Shown here: in pieces, positions 26,899-35,581 of the stretch
How positions within the stretch are numbered: the first letter of the stretch is position 1
Layout of the letters: each line of letters starts with the position of its first letter
Assembly: GCF_005871205.1 (NCBI RefSeq)
Contig: NZ_SWKM01000012.1
Coordinates: 186,001 to 250,000 of the forward strand
Direction: 5' to 3'
DNA from: Marinobacter alexandrii
Lineage (GTDB): Bacteria; Pseudomonadota; Gammaproteobacteria; Pseudomonadales; Oleiphilaceae
DNA: 64,000 nt
Program-made: the position numbers and the translations under genes
Notes under the pieces: generated by a model
What the model was told of the DNA's origin: nothing
Databases searched by the model: none
Seen by the model: the letters and a program-made list of their open reading frames with translations, nothing else

Positions 26899-27639
26899 TC
26901 ACAGGGGTGTCACTTTTGCCATCAGCTTCCGCCAGTCGATGGGCAGTTGCTGTTCCAGGGCGAGAAGGGAAGGATCCCGGCTGTGCAGGGCCTCGAAGGG
27001 TTGCTTGCTGGCGTAAATCACGGTGTTATTGGTTTTGCTCCGGAATATCAGAAGCTTGGCAAACTGTTGCCGGAGCTGGCGCAAATAAACGCTACCCGGA
27101 TCCGGTGGCCGATGGTAGTTCAGGGTCAGCCAGCCATTTGGACTAAGTACCCGGCTGCACTGATCGATGAACAGTCGCTGGGCCTGGGCCGGGCTCATCC
27201 GGTCACCACTGTAGAGGTCCGCCAACACCAGGTCGGTGCTGGCATCGGGCAGTTTCGAGAGCGCGTCGCGGGCGTCGGCAATGGTCACGGTGAGCCGGTC
27301 ACTTTCGGGCAGTCCGAAGTATTCCCGGGACACGGCCACCACCTCCGGGCGCAACTCCACCGCATGGATCTGGCAGTCCGGATACAGGTGATGGAAGGCA
27401 TTCGCCATCACGCCACCGCCCAGACCCAGTATGGTGACATGGCGGGGCTGGGCAAAGGCCGCGGGCAACATCATGGCGCGGTTATACTCGTGCACCGGCA
27501 GGTGGGGGCGACGCCGGTCGATCTTGCTTTGCTCGAATGCCGAGTTGAAGGTCAGAACCCGGTGCTTGCGGTAATCAATCACCAGGATGCTGCCGAGGGC
27601 GTCCTTGGTGTGGTGAATAATCTCTCCCTGGTTGAACAC
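26899..27639 (-). CDS. Spermidine synthase-like methyltransferase-fold protein
   Basis: 246 residues, GTG start at 27639, 5 bases after the ankyrin gene stop. The Rossmann motif is ILGLGGGVMANAFHHLYP and the acidic strand end is HAVELRPEV, with ADARDAL and DLVLADLYSG. This is the spermidine-synthase superfamily, but the polyamine-binding N-terminal beta domain is short, so it may act on another amine or not be an aminopropyltransferase. It is translationally close to the ankyrin protein gene. Confidence 0.85.
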   Translation of the reverse strand: MFNQGEIIHHTKDALGSILVIDYRKHRVLTFNSAFEQSKIDRRRPHLPVHEYNRAMMLPAAFAQPRHVTILGLGGGVMANAFHHLYPDCQIHAVELRPEVVAVSREYFGLPESDRLTVTIADARDALSKLPDASTDLVLADLYSGDRMSPAQAQRLFIDQCSRVLSPNGWLTLNYHRPPDPGSVYLRQLRQQFAKLLIFRSKTNNTVIYASKQPFEALHSRDPSLLALEQQLPIDWRKLMAKVTPL

Positions 27640-27644
27640 AGGTG

Positions 27645-28076
27645 TCAGGCACTCAGCCTGGCGATGGCCGATTCCGCCCCGGCCGCGCGGGCGTGGTCGA
27701 GCGCGGTGGCACCCTTGGTGTCGGTCAATTCCGGTTTGGCGCCAGCGGCCAGCAATGGCTCAATCAGATGGACCGAGTTGTTGCCGGCAGCGACCATCAG
27801 GGGGGTCTGACCCTGGTTGTCTGCCAGGTTCGGGTTGGCGCCCTGCTCCAGTAGCACCTCGACGGTCTGGGTGTGGTCGTTGGCGGTGGCCAGCATCAGC
27901 AGACTCTCGCCCTCACTGGTGCGGATGTCCACCGGCACACCTGCGCCCAGCAGCGGCATCAGAAGTCCTGCGGCGCCATTTCGAGCCAGTTCGAAGATGC
28001 CCTGGGCAAAGGCAACGGCGTCTTCGTCTTTCTGGTTGTCCGGTGCTTGCGGCTGGCCGGGTTGCTGTTTGCTCAT
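27645..28076 (-). CDS. Ankyrin-repeat protein
   Basis: 143 residues. About three ankyrin repeats are seen: GESLLMLATANDHTQTVEVLL, GQTPLMVAAGNNSVHLIEPLL and GATALDHARAAGAESAIARL. The N-terminal 25 residues are polar and Gln/Pro-rich. There is no signal peptide, so it is cytoplasmic. It is the first gene of a two-gene unit with the spermidine-synthase-like gene. Ankyrin repeats bind proteins; the partner is unknown. Confidence 0.88.
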   Translation of the reverse strand: MSKQQPGQPQAPDNQKDEDAVAFAQGIFELARNGAAGLLMPLLGAGVPVDIRTSEGESLLMLATANDHTQTVEVLLEQGANPNLADNQGQTPLMVAAGNNSVHLIEPLLAAGAKPELTDTKGATALDHARAAGAESAIARLSA

Positions 28077-28275
28077 GGTGGCTCCCCTGGTGGGTCAATA
28101 AGATGTCAAAAAATCTGAGGTTTGAGAGTGGCTGAGACGACTCTCGTGCTTCGATTCTCTGGACAGACGTGCAGCAGCATTGCTACAACCGGTGTATCAC
28201 ACACGTATGATTGAACAGGCCGACCTCAGACACAATGTCTGTAAGGTGAGCCCACGATCAACAGGAGGCAACGTC

Positions 28276-28899
28276 GTGAAATTAGAGGTTCGAGGCATCG
28301 AAGAAGGTCAGCCAATCCCGGAGAAATTCGCGTTTGGTGTCTATAGCGACACCGATCATATGAGTTTTGGTCCCAATCGCAACCCGGAAATCCTCTGGGA
28401 GGGCGCGCCAGAGGCAACCAAGAGCTTCGTGGTCATGATGTTTGACCCCGACGTGCCGAGCGTGGCGGATGATGTGAACCAGGAAGGCAAGACCGTGGCG
28501 AAAGATCTGCCCCGGGTCGATTTCTTCCACTGGCTGCTGGTGGATGTGCCGGCCGGAACCAGCCGTATCCCCGAGGGAGAGGACAGCGACGGCGTGATTC
28601 CCAAGGGCAAGGAATCCGGGCCTAGACCCATCGGCATTCGCGGCGTGAATAGCTACACCCAGTTCCTGGCCGGTAATCCGGACATGGCGGGCACCTACGC
28701 TGGTTATGACGGCCCCTGTCCGCCCTGGAATGATGAGATCATCCATCACTACCACTTCGAGGTACACGCGCTGGATGTGCAAAGTCTCGGCCTTGCCGGC
28801 GAATTTGATGGCAATGACGTTCGCGAAGCCATGGCCGGACATGTCCTGGCCAGCGCCCGGGTAACCGGCACCTACACGCTCAACCCGGCACTTCGCTGA
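28276..28899 (+). CDS. YbhB/YbcL-type PEBP-family protein
   Basis: 207 residues from the GTG at 28276, chosen because AGGAGG lies 7 bases upstream and the family homology begins there; in-frame codons before it are probably untranslated. The PEBP core has VVMMFDPDVP, FFHWLLVDVP and GPCPPWND, with ligand-binding Asp/His residues. Bacterial YbhB-like proteins are of unclear function, some being possible kinase inhibitors. Confidence 0.9.
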   Translation: MKLEVRGIEEGQPIPEKFAFGVYSDTDHMSFGPNRNPEILWEGAPEATKSFVVMMFDPDVPSVADDVNQEGKTVAKDLPRVDFFHWLLVDVPAGTSRIPEGEDSDGVIPKGKESGPRPIGIRGVNSYTQFLAGNPDMAGTYAGYDGPCPPWNDEIIHHYHFEVHALDVQSLGLAGEFDGNDVREAMAGHVLASARVTGTYTLNPALR

Positions 28900-28995
28900 A
28901 CGCGCGGTCATGGAACTGTCTTGAGGCTGTCACCCTGCCGTCATTCGTCCGTGTGAGGATTCTATTATCCGGGCGGATTGATGGCAGGAGACACC

Positions 28996-29847
28996 ATGCG
29001 AGACTACCGCAGCGTTTTTATTTCCGATGTGCATTTAGGCACCGCAGATTGCCAGGCGGCTTATCTGCTGGATTTCCTGAACCAGGTGCGTTGCGAAACC
29101 CTGTACCTGGTCGGCGATATCGTTGACCTGATCGCCATGCAGAAGCGCGTGCATCTGCCGCCGGAGCATCAGGCTGTTGTGCAGCGGTTGATGGAAATCG
29201 CCGCCACCGGAACCCGGGTGGTGTATGTGCCTGGCAATCACGACGAATTCTTCCGCAAATTCTGTGGCCAGACCATCGCTGGCATAGAGCTCAAACACAA
29301 GGTGGTGCACACAACCGCCGATGGCCGCCGGTTTATGGTCTGCCATGGCGATCAGTTTGATCAGGTGGTGCGGTGCAGTCCTCTTATGTTGCTGGTGGGG
29401 GATCGTGCCCATGGGTTGCTGCTGCGACTGAATCGCTGGGTCAATGGATTGCGGCGGCTGCAGGGCAAACCCTACTGGTCGATGGCGGCCTGGGTTAAAA
29501 CCCGCATCGGCAAGGCCCGGACCTTCATTCGTCGCTTCGAGCTGGCGGCGCTGACGGTGGCTGAAAAGGGCCATTACGACGGTTTTATTTGTGGTCATAT
29601 CCATTCCGCTGGCTTTCTGCGCAGCGAAAACGGGTTGTACTGCAACGATGGTGATTGGGTGGAGCATTGTACGGCTCTGGTGGAGCATGGGAATGGTCGG
29701 TTGGAGTTACTGCATTGGTCTGAAGTCCCGGCCACATTGGCCTGGGAGCCAGAAACTCCACATCCTGAAATGTGCGGAGATGTCCGGCCAGCACTGGATC
29801 ATGTGCCGGCCGGATTCGTGGAACAGGTCAATCGCCTCGTGAGTTAG
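28996..29847 (+). CDS. LpxH-like metallophosphoesterase (UDP-2,3-diacylglucosamine diphosphatase family)
   Basis: 283 residues from the ATG at 28996, with AGGAG 6 bases upstream. Metal ligands are in SDVHLG, VGDIVDL, PGNHDEF, CHGDQFD and CGHIHSAG, the order of LpxH/LpxG metallophosphatases. Residues between HGDQFD and GHIHS form the helical cap that recognises lipids. It may take part in lipid A or related lipid metabolism; E. coli LpxH is shorter, so a different phosphodiester is possible. It overlaps the following small gene's stop. Confidence 0.85.
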   Translation: MRDYRSVFISDVHLGTADCQAAYLLDFLNQVRCETLYLVGDIVDLIAMQKRVHLPPEHQAVVQRLMEIAATGTRVVYVPGNHDEFFRKFCGQTIAGIELKHKVVHTTADGRRFMVCHGDQFDQVVRCSPLMLLVGDRAHGLLLRLNRWVNGLRRLQGKPYWSMAAWVKTRIGKARTFIRRFELAALTVAEKGHYDGFICGHIHSAGFLRSENGLYCNDGDWVEHCTALVEHGNGRLELLHWSEVPATLAWEPETPHPEMCGDVRPALDHVPAGFVEQVNRLVS

Positions 29848-29987
29848 CTTTCTTCCCCGACCGTAGGACTCTGGAGGCAGACTGGGTTGTTTTCGCACTT
29901 GATGTCTTCGTCGCTTACGCCCTCGGCGAAAGCCGTTGAGCCCAAGGCGAACGCCATTAAAAGCCCGGTTAGCGTCAAGATTTTCAT
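29844..29987 (-). CDS. 47-residue secreted small protein
   Basis: ATG at 29987, stop TAA at 29844-29846, with a strong ribosome site GGGAGAAAG. A signal peptide (MKILTLTGLLMAFALGSTAFA) is followed by 26 mature residues with two Cys six apart (IKCENNPVCLQS), which could form a small disulfide loop. The gene overlaps the 3' end of the metallophosphoesterase gene by four bases, tail to tail. No family is recognised. Confidence 0.7.
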   Translation of the reverse strand: MKILTLTGLLMAFALGSTAFAEGVSDEDIKCENNPVCLQSPTVGEES

Positions 29988-30186
29988 CGTTCTTTCTCCC
30001 TTGTTGCCAACTGCCACTCACTTTTTGTCACCCTGAATCCCGGGTAGCAGCGAGTGACTTGTACGACATGGACACCTGAACGGGTGAAGGGTTACGACTC
30101 CCACTGCATTAATTGTGCGTCCCATTCAATCGGGCTTTCCATTTAATCAGTCTTCCTTGGGTGAGCAGGATGGGTAGAATACCCGG

Positions 30187-30879
30187 ATGCGCCACACCCA
30201 ATGGGCTTTTCGTTTTTTCTTTCTGATCTTTGTCGGGCTCCTGATGGCTGCCATCTGGCTGGTATTGCGCCAGTTGGGCATGCCGGCCAGCCTGGCACCG
30301 GATGCGTTGTCCCAGTGGCTCAGTCAGCAGAATGGGTTGGGGATGGTGTTGCTGATGCTGCTGATGATTCTGGCCGTGGTGATTGGCCCGATCCCAACCC
30401 TGCCCATCAGTGCCACCGCCGGCCTGGTTTACGGCACCGCCATCGGCACCGCGGTTGCAGTGGCTGGCGCCCTGGCCGGAGCCATCATTGCGTTTTATCT
30501 GGCGCGGATCCTTGGGCGTGAACTGGTGCAGCGTAAGCTGGATCAGAACCCGGTGTTTTCGACACGCGGTTCCCAGCGTTTTCTCTTTATTGCAGTGGCC
30601 TTAACTCGTCTGATACCGCTGTTTTCTTTTGCCCTGATCAGTTATGCCGCTGGCGTCACCGCCATCTCACTTTGGCGCTTCGCTCTAGCCACCACCCTCG
30701 GCATGTTGCCGATGACGTTCGTCTTCGCCGGGCTCGGCCACACCTTCCAGGTCCACCCGGCACTGACCGTCATCGCTGCCGCTGTCATTCTGGCGGTCAT
30801 GAGCACCTTGCCCCTGTACCTCAGTCGTCGCCCCCATTCCCGGATAGCGCGCTGGTTGCAACTGGACGGTCGAGTCTGA
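30187..30879 (+). CDS. VTT-domain (DedA/TVP38-type) membrane protein
   Basis: 230 residues. The VTT signature is IGPIPTLPISATAGLVYGTAIG, and the second half carries TRLIPLFSFALISYAAGVTAISLWRF with its conserved Arg/Pro. Family members are lipid scramblase-related or polyprenyl-phosphate transport proteins. The start is ATG 30187; a -10-like TAGAAT ends only 6 bases earlier, and no Shine-Dalgarno is at the normal distance, so the mRNA may be leaderless. Confidence 0.85.
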   Translation: MRHTQWAFRFFFLIFVGLLMAAIWLVLRQLGMPASLAPDALSQWLSQQNGLGMVLLMLLMILAVVIGPIPTLPISATAGLVYGTAIGTAVAVAGALAGAIIAFYLARILGRELVQRKLDQNPVFSTRGSQRFLFIAVALTRLIPLFSFALISYAAGVTAISLWRFALATTLGMLPMTFVFAGLGHTFQVHPALTVIAAAVILAVMSTLPLYLSRRPHSRIARWLQLDGRV

Positions 30880-30984
30880 TTCAGTAGACCTTGAACCTTT
30901 GCCCCAGGCGGCAATCCAACTGGACAAACTGGCGTATTTACATCCAGAGTTCCAGCTCAATAGCATCCACAAACAGGTGATTTT

Positions 30985-31938
30985 ATGGCGCGCTTCTTGG
31001 CAGTCATTCTTCTTCTGGCGGGGTCGCTGGCCCACGCCGCAACTCAGCCGCCAGCACTGGTAGACGCCAGCTGGCTGAATCAGAATCTTGGGCAGGACCA
31101 ACTGGTGGTGCTGGATGTGCGTTCTGGCATCGACAATGGCGGTGATCGCAGCAGCTTTCATCAAGCCCGCATTCCCGGTTCCCGCTACAGCAGCTACACC
31201 GGCGATGGCTGGCGGGAGAGTCGCGACGGTGTGCAGGGAGTGCTACCCCCAACCGCCAGCCTGGAGCGACTGATTGGCAGCCTGGGTATTGGCAATGACA
31301 ACACCGTGGTGATCGTGCCGGCCGGCACAGGGCCGACCGATTTCGGCAGTGCGGCGCGAGTTTACTGGACCTTCCGGGTGCTGGGTCATGACCAGGTCAC
31401 TATTCTCAATGGCGGCTTCGCCGGCTGGCGGGCCGCTGGCTTCGAAGTAGCCAGCGGCGAGGCAGCGGACTTTGATCTGGCAAAGTTTGAGGGCGCGTTA
31501 CAAGCGAACCTGATCGCGACCCTGGAGGAAGTCGAGGAGGCCCGGGAGTCCCAGGCTCAGTTAGTGGACGCGCGGCCGTCGGATTATTTCCGGGGTGAGA
31601 CCAAGTCGCCGGCGGCCAAGTCTCCGGGCACCATTCCCGGTGCCAGGAACCTGCCTCACCATGAGTTTATTGGTCAGCAGGACGAGATCTGGTACCTGAA
31701 TGCCGATCGAATCGCTGCCCAGGTGAACGCGGCGGAACTGGATCCGAACGCGCGCACCATCTCCTTCTGCAACACTGGCCACTGGGCCGCCACCGACTGG
31801 TTTGTGCTCAGCGAACTGGCGGGTTTCCAGGAAGTGGCGCTGTACGACGGCTCCATGTCGGAGTGGTCTCAGGACAGCAGCCGGCCGATTCAGGTGGCCC
31901 GAAAGGGGTTGGGTAAGATTCTGAACCTGTTCGACTGA
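30985..31938 (+). CDS. Periplasmic double-rhodanese sulfurtransferase
   Basis: 317 residues. A signal peptide (FLAVILLLAGSLAHA) is followed by two rhodanese domains: the first with VVLDVRSG but no active-site Cys, the second with the active-site loop SFCNTGHWAATDWF. Such enzymes move sulfane sulfur between thiosulfate and acceptors. It leads a compact operon with a YeeE/YedE transporter (11-base gap) and a small Cys-rich protein, so it probably works on periplasmic thiosulfate or polysulfide. Confidence 0.92.
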   Translation: MARFLAVILLLAGSLAHAATQPPALVDASWLNQNLGQDQLVVLDVRSGIDNGGDRSSFHQARIPGSRYSSYTGDGWRESRDGVQGVLPPTASLERLIGSLGIGNDNTVVIVPAGTGPTDFGSAARVYWTFRVLGHDQVTILNGGFAGWRAAGFEVASGEAADFDLAKFEGALQANLIATLEEVEEARESQAQLVDARPSDYFRGETKSPAAKSPGTIPGARNLPHHEFIGQQDEIWYLNADRIAAQVNAAELDPNARTISFCNTGHWAATDWFVLSELAGFQEVALYDGSMSEWSQDSSRPIQVARKGLGKILNLFD

Positions 31939-31949
31939 GAGTCTGAATT

Positions 31950-33164
31950 ATGACTGAATCCGCTGTTGCCCAGCCGCCCTTGTTTGGCGGCCGCTGGCAG
32001 ATAGACCGTTTTGTCGTCAGTACCGCCTTGGCCGGCGTCGCCCTGCTGGGCGGGTTGATCTGGCTGGAAACTGCCCCGTTCATGGTGGCGCTGTTCGTGA
32101 TTGGCACCGTGCTGGGCATCGCCCTGTATCACGGTGCCTTCGGTTTTACCGCCGGCTGGCGCAACCTGGTGGTGCACCGCAAGGGCGCTGGTATGCGGGC
32201 GCAGTTGCTGCTGTTTGGGCTGAGCTCCTTGATCATGGTGCCGCTGTTGCACAGTGGCCAGGAAGGGCTGATCGGTGCCGTGGCGCCCGTGGGCACCTCC
32301 CTGGTGGTTGGCTCGTTCCTGTTTGGCCTGGGCATGCAGCTGGGTGGCGGTTGTGGTTCCGGCACGCTGTTTACTGTGGGCGCCGGTAATATCCGCATGG
32401 TCATCACCCTGGTGTTCTTCATTATCGGCACGGTGGTGGGCTCCATCCACCTGCCCTGGTGGCTGGATCAGCCCGGTGTCGATCCCATATCTCTGGTCAC
32501 GCCCCTTGGCGTCAGCGGTGCGATTCTGGCCCAGTGGCTGGGCCTGGGGCTGATTGCGTTCTGGGTGAATCGCACCGAGCGCAAGGCCCACGGCTCGGTG
32601 GAGCGCGCCGCGTTGCTTTGGCAGGCGCCGAGCCACGGGTTAGTTCGAACATTGCTGACCGGGCGCTGGCCGTTTACCTGGGCGATTCTCGTGCTGGCCC
32701 TGGGGAATGCCCTGACCCTGGCTATTGGTGGTTCGCCCTGGAGCATTACCTTCGCCTTTAACGTCTGGGGCGCGAAGGCATTGGAAGCCGTTGGTGTGAA
32801 CATGGGCCAGTTTGAGTTCTGGCAGTGGGAGTACCCGGCCATGGCGCTCAAGGATTCGGTGCTGACCAACATCCCGTCGGTCATGAACTTCGGCGTGTTA
32901 CTGGGCGCCATGCTGGCGGCCGGCCTGGCCAACCGCTTTAATGAAGCCAGCCGCAATCGCCCGGAGCCCCGGCAGTTTTATGCGGCCGTGATCGGTGGCT
33001 TGTTGCTGGGTTATGGCGCCCGCCTGGGCTTCGGCTGCAACATTGGCGCCTTGTTCTCGGGTATTGCGTCGGCCAGTGTGCACGCCTGGATCTGGTTTGC
33101 CTGTGCCTTTGTCGGCTCGCTCATTGGCATTCGCTTGCGGCCCTGGTTCCGCCTGCCAAACTGA
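31950..33164 (+). CDS. YeeE/YedE-family thiosulfate/sulfur transporter
   Basis: 404 residues. Membrane helices and the two pseudo-repeat Cys motifs of the family are visible: GGGCGSGTLFTVGAG in the first half and GFGCNIGALFSGIASASVH near the end. In TsuA, Cys residues in equivalent positions pass thiosulfate through the membrane. A tail ends in basic residues. It follows a periplasmic rhodanese gene and precedes a small Cys-rich membrane protein, supporting sulfur uptake rather than another substrate. Confidence 0.9.
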   Translation: MTESAVAQPPLFGGRWQIDRFVVSTALAGVALLGGLIWLETAPFMVALFVIGTVLGIALYHGAFGFTAGWRNLVVHRKGAGMRAQLLLFGLSSLIMVPLLHSGQEGLIGAVAPVGTSLVVGSFLFGLGMQLGGGCGSGTLFTVGAGNIRMVITLVFFIIGTVVGSIHLPWWLDQPGVDPISLVTPLGVSGAILAQWLGLGLIAFWVNRTERKAHGSVERAALLWQAPSHGLVRTLLTGRWPFTWAILVLALGNALTLAIGGSPWSITFAFNVWGAKALEAVGVNMGQFEFWQWEYPAMALKDSVLTNIPSVMNFGVLLGAMLAAGLANRFNEASRNRPEPRQFYAAVIGGLLLGYGARLGFGCNIGALFSGIASASVHAWIWFACAFVGSLIGIRLRPWFRLPN

Positions 33165-33180
33165 TAGGGAAAGATAGTCA

Positions 33181-33378
33181 ATGGTGGAGCAAGCTTACAG
33201 TCGAACCCGAATTCTGGTGGTCCTGGCTATCCTGCTGGTGTTGATTCTGGCCGATCACCTGAAAAGCCCGACGTTCGCGTTTAATTCAGGCCAGGGCAAT
33301 GTGGAAACCGCTCTGACCCAGCGTGACGAAACTGCGTGCGCGCCCTGCGGAGCGCCGTGTCCGTCTACCCGAGACTAA
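33181..33378 (+). CDS. Small membrane protein with a Cys-rich tail
   Basis: 65 residues, 16 bases after the transporter stop, with GGGAAAG before the ATG. One helix (TRILVVLAILLVLILADHL) anchors it; the 35-residue tail ends CAPCGAPCPSTRD, giving C-x2-C-x3-C. The tail could carry persulfide or bind a metal. No known family. Its place directly after the thiosulfate transporter suggests a helper in the same path. Confidence 0.7.
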   Translation: MVEQAYSRTRILVVLAILLVLILADHLKSPTFAFNSGQGNVETALTQRDETACAPCGAPCPSTRD

Positions 33379-33408
33379 ACCTGCCGGATGACCGGTCGGA
33401 GGTGTGAC

Positions 33409-34107
33409 ATGAGCAAGGTATGTGTGGTGATTGGCGTTGGCCCAGGCAATGGTGAAGCTCTGGTTCGCCGGTTCTGCCAGGAGGGCTATGACGTTGCCAT
33501 GCTGGCCCGAAGCAAGGATTTTATCGAACGTCTGGCGGGTCAGTTACCCAGCGCCCATGCCTTTGTCCACGACGCCAGTGATCTGGCCGCGGCGCCCTCG
33601 GTGTTCGCGCGGATCGAACAGCAACTGGGAGCTGTCTCGGTGTTGCTGTACAACGCCGGCGGTGGTGTGTTCAAGAGTGCTGAGGACGCCAGCGTGGACG
33701 ACTTTGAAGCCAGCTGGCGTATTAACGTCGGTGGCTTGGTCGCCGCCTTCCAGGCAGTGCTACCCCAACTGCGCCAGCAAGATACCGCGAGTATTGTGAT
33801 CACCAGCGCGTCGGCGGCCTTGCGGGGGCGCGCCAATACCGCGCCGTTTGCCTCCGCCAAGGCGGCCCAGCGCAGCCTTGCGCAGTCCATGGCGCGACAG
33901 CTGGGCCCCGAGCGGATTCACGTGGCGAACGTGATTATCGATGGCGTGGTGGATTTACCGCGTACCCGTCAAGCCATGGGTGACAAGCCGGACGACTTCT
34001 TCGTCCAGCCTGCCGCCGTTGCCGATGCCGTGTGGATGCTGACCCAGCAGGCGCCGTCAGCCTGGACCTTCGAGCTGGATCTGCGACCGTTCGGAGAAAC
34101 CTGGTAG
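33409..34107 (+). CDS. SDR-family protein with atypical cofactor loop
   Basis: 232 residues from the ATG at 33409, after GGAGG. The nucleotide loop reads VIGVGPGNGEALV, the GxGPGxG type found in a subset of SDRs close to the SDR_c family rather than TGxxxGxG. NAGG follows, then ITSASAALRG and a segment PFASAKAAQRS where the catalytic Tyr is Phe or missing (no YxxxK is visible). It may therefore be a non-canonical or inactive SDR. It is the last gene on the sulfur operon strand. Confidence 0.8.
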   Translation: MSKVCVVIGVGPGNGEALVRRFCQEGYDVAMLARSKDFIERLAGQLPSAHAFVHDASDLAAAPSVFARIEQQLGAVSVLLYNAGGGVFKSAEDASVDDFEASWRINVGGLVAAFQAVLPQLRQQDTASIVITSASAALRGRANTAPFASAKAAQRSLAQSMARQLGPERIHVANVIIDGVVDLPRTRQAMGDKPDDFFVQPAAVADAVWMLTQQAPSAWTFELDLRPFGETW

Positions 34108-34145
34108 GCGCTGACGCTAAGACGGGAGCCGGATTGGCCCCGGGC

Positions 34146-34892
34146 TCAAGCCTGATGCGACGCCAGGATTTTCTGCAGAAAGTCCCGGGTGCGGGGATCT
34201 TTCGGGTGATAGAAGATCTCGCTCGGAGGGCCCTGTTCCACAATCCGGCCGTCGTCGATGAAGATGACCCGGTCGGCGACGTCGCGAGCGAAGGACATCT
34301 CATGGGTGACCAGCATCATGGTCTGGCGTTCCGCCGCCAGCTGCTTCATCAACGCCAGTACTTCTTCGACCCACTCCGGGTCCAGGGATGAGGTGGGTTC
34401 GTCGAACAGGATCACTTCCGCGCCGGCGGCCATGGCCCGGCCAATCCCCACGCGCTGCTGCTGACCGCCGGACATGGACGCCGGATAGGCATCGGCTTTG
34501 TCTTCCAGACCAATGCGCCGCAGGATTTCGCGGGCCCGCTCGTAAGCTTTGGCTTTCGGCCAGCGGTCCACCACCAATAGCCGCTCGGCGATATTCTGCA
34601 GGGCGGTTTTATTGGCAAACAGGGCATAGTTCTGAAACACGAACGCGGTCTGCTGGCGCAGCGACAGGATGTCTTTCTTACTGGCCCGGTTTACATCCAC
34701 GGTCAGATCGCCAACGGTGATCTCGCCGGCGGTGGGCTGTTCGAGGAAATTCACGCAGCGCAACAAGGTGGACTTACCGGTGCCTGAGGGCCCGATAATC
34801 ACCACGATCTCGCCTTTCTCGATGGTCAGGTCGATGCCGTCGAGCACCACCGCATCGCCAAACTGCTTGCGCAGCCCCTTGAGTTCAATCAT
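34146..34892 (-). CDS. Amino-acid ABC transporter ATP-binding protein
   Basis: 248 residues. Walker [10 protein letters not shown], the Q-loop [10 protein letters not shown], signature [15 protein letters not shown], Walker [13 protein letters not shown] and the H-loop VTHEM are complete. It matches the polar amino-acid (GlnQ/HisP) group. It overlaps the permease gene by four bases. It supplies ATP hydrolysis on the cytoplasmic face. Confidence 0.94.
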   Translation of the reverse strand: MIELKGLRKQFGDAVVLDGIDLTIEKGEIVVIIGPSGTGKSTLLRCVNFLEQPTAGEITVGDLTVDVNRASKKDILSLRQQTAFVFQNYALFANKTALQNIAERLLVVDRWPKAKAYERAREILRRIGLEDKADAYPASMSGGQQQRVGIGRAMAAGAEVILFDEPTSSLDPEWVEEVLALMKQLAAERQTMMLVTHEMSFARDVADRVIFIDDGRIVEQGPPSEIFYHPKDPRTRDFLQKILASHQA

Positions 34893-35563
34893 CGGCTATA
34901 GGCCTTGTTCAGACGGGTTTCCAGATTACCCTGCAGCCAGGACAGCATCTCCACCACGATCCAGTACATGATCGCTGCCACGATGAAGGCTTCGAAGTAC
35001 AGGAAGCTGCCGGACGCCTCTTTCTGGGTGGCGCCCATCAGCTCTGTGACGCCCAGGGTGAAGGCCAGCGACGTCGCCTTGATCATGTCGATGAAATAGT
35101 TCATCAGGGTGGGCAGGGCGACCCGAGTGGCCTGCGGCAGAATGATCCGGCGCATCAGTTGGCTGTTGGTCATGCCGATGGACAGCGCGGCTTCGGTCTG
35201 ACTGCGATCCACACCAACAATGGCGGCCCGGATGGACTCGGCCATGTAGGCCGAGAAATGCATGGTCAGACCCATGATGGTGGCGGTGATACCGTCGATG
35301 ACGGTGAGCGCACTGAACAGCTGGGGCAACCCGTAGTAGAACAGGAACAGCTGGACCAGCAGCGGCGTGCCGCGGAAGAATGAAATGAACACGACAGTGA
35401 ACTGGTTCAGCACCGGAATCCGCTGCACCCGAATGACCGCAAACAGGCATGCCAGGATCAGTGCCAGCACCATGCCCAGCGACGCCAGCTGCAGGGTCAG
35501 GGGCAGGTACCCAAGAAGCACGGGGACCAGCCCCAGCATGTAGTCGACGTCGAGCGCGCCCAT
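34889..35563 (-). CDS. Amino-acid ABC transporter permease
   Basis: 224 residues with about five helices and the inner-membrane loop [24 protein letters not shown], the EAA motif that contacts the ATPase. It resembles TcyL/TcyB-type cystine permeases in [21 protein letters not shown]. The substrate is not proved. It sits between the ATPase and the binding protein genes. Confidence 0.92.
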   Translation of the reverse strand: MGALDVDYMLGLVPVLLGYLPLTLQLASLGMVLALILACLFAVIRVQRIPVLNQFTVVFISFFRGTPLLVQLFLFYYGLPQLFSALTVIDGITATIMGLTMHFSAYMAESIRAAIVGVDRSQTEAALSIGMTNSQLMRRIILPQATRVALPTLMNYFIDMIKATSLAFTLGVTELMGATQKEASGSFLYFEAFIVAAIMYWIVVEMLSWLQGNLETRLNKAYSR

Positions 35564-35581
35564 AGTATGGTTCCTGTGTCG

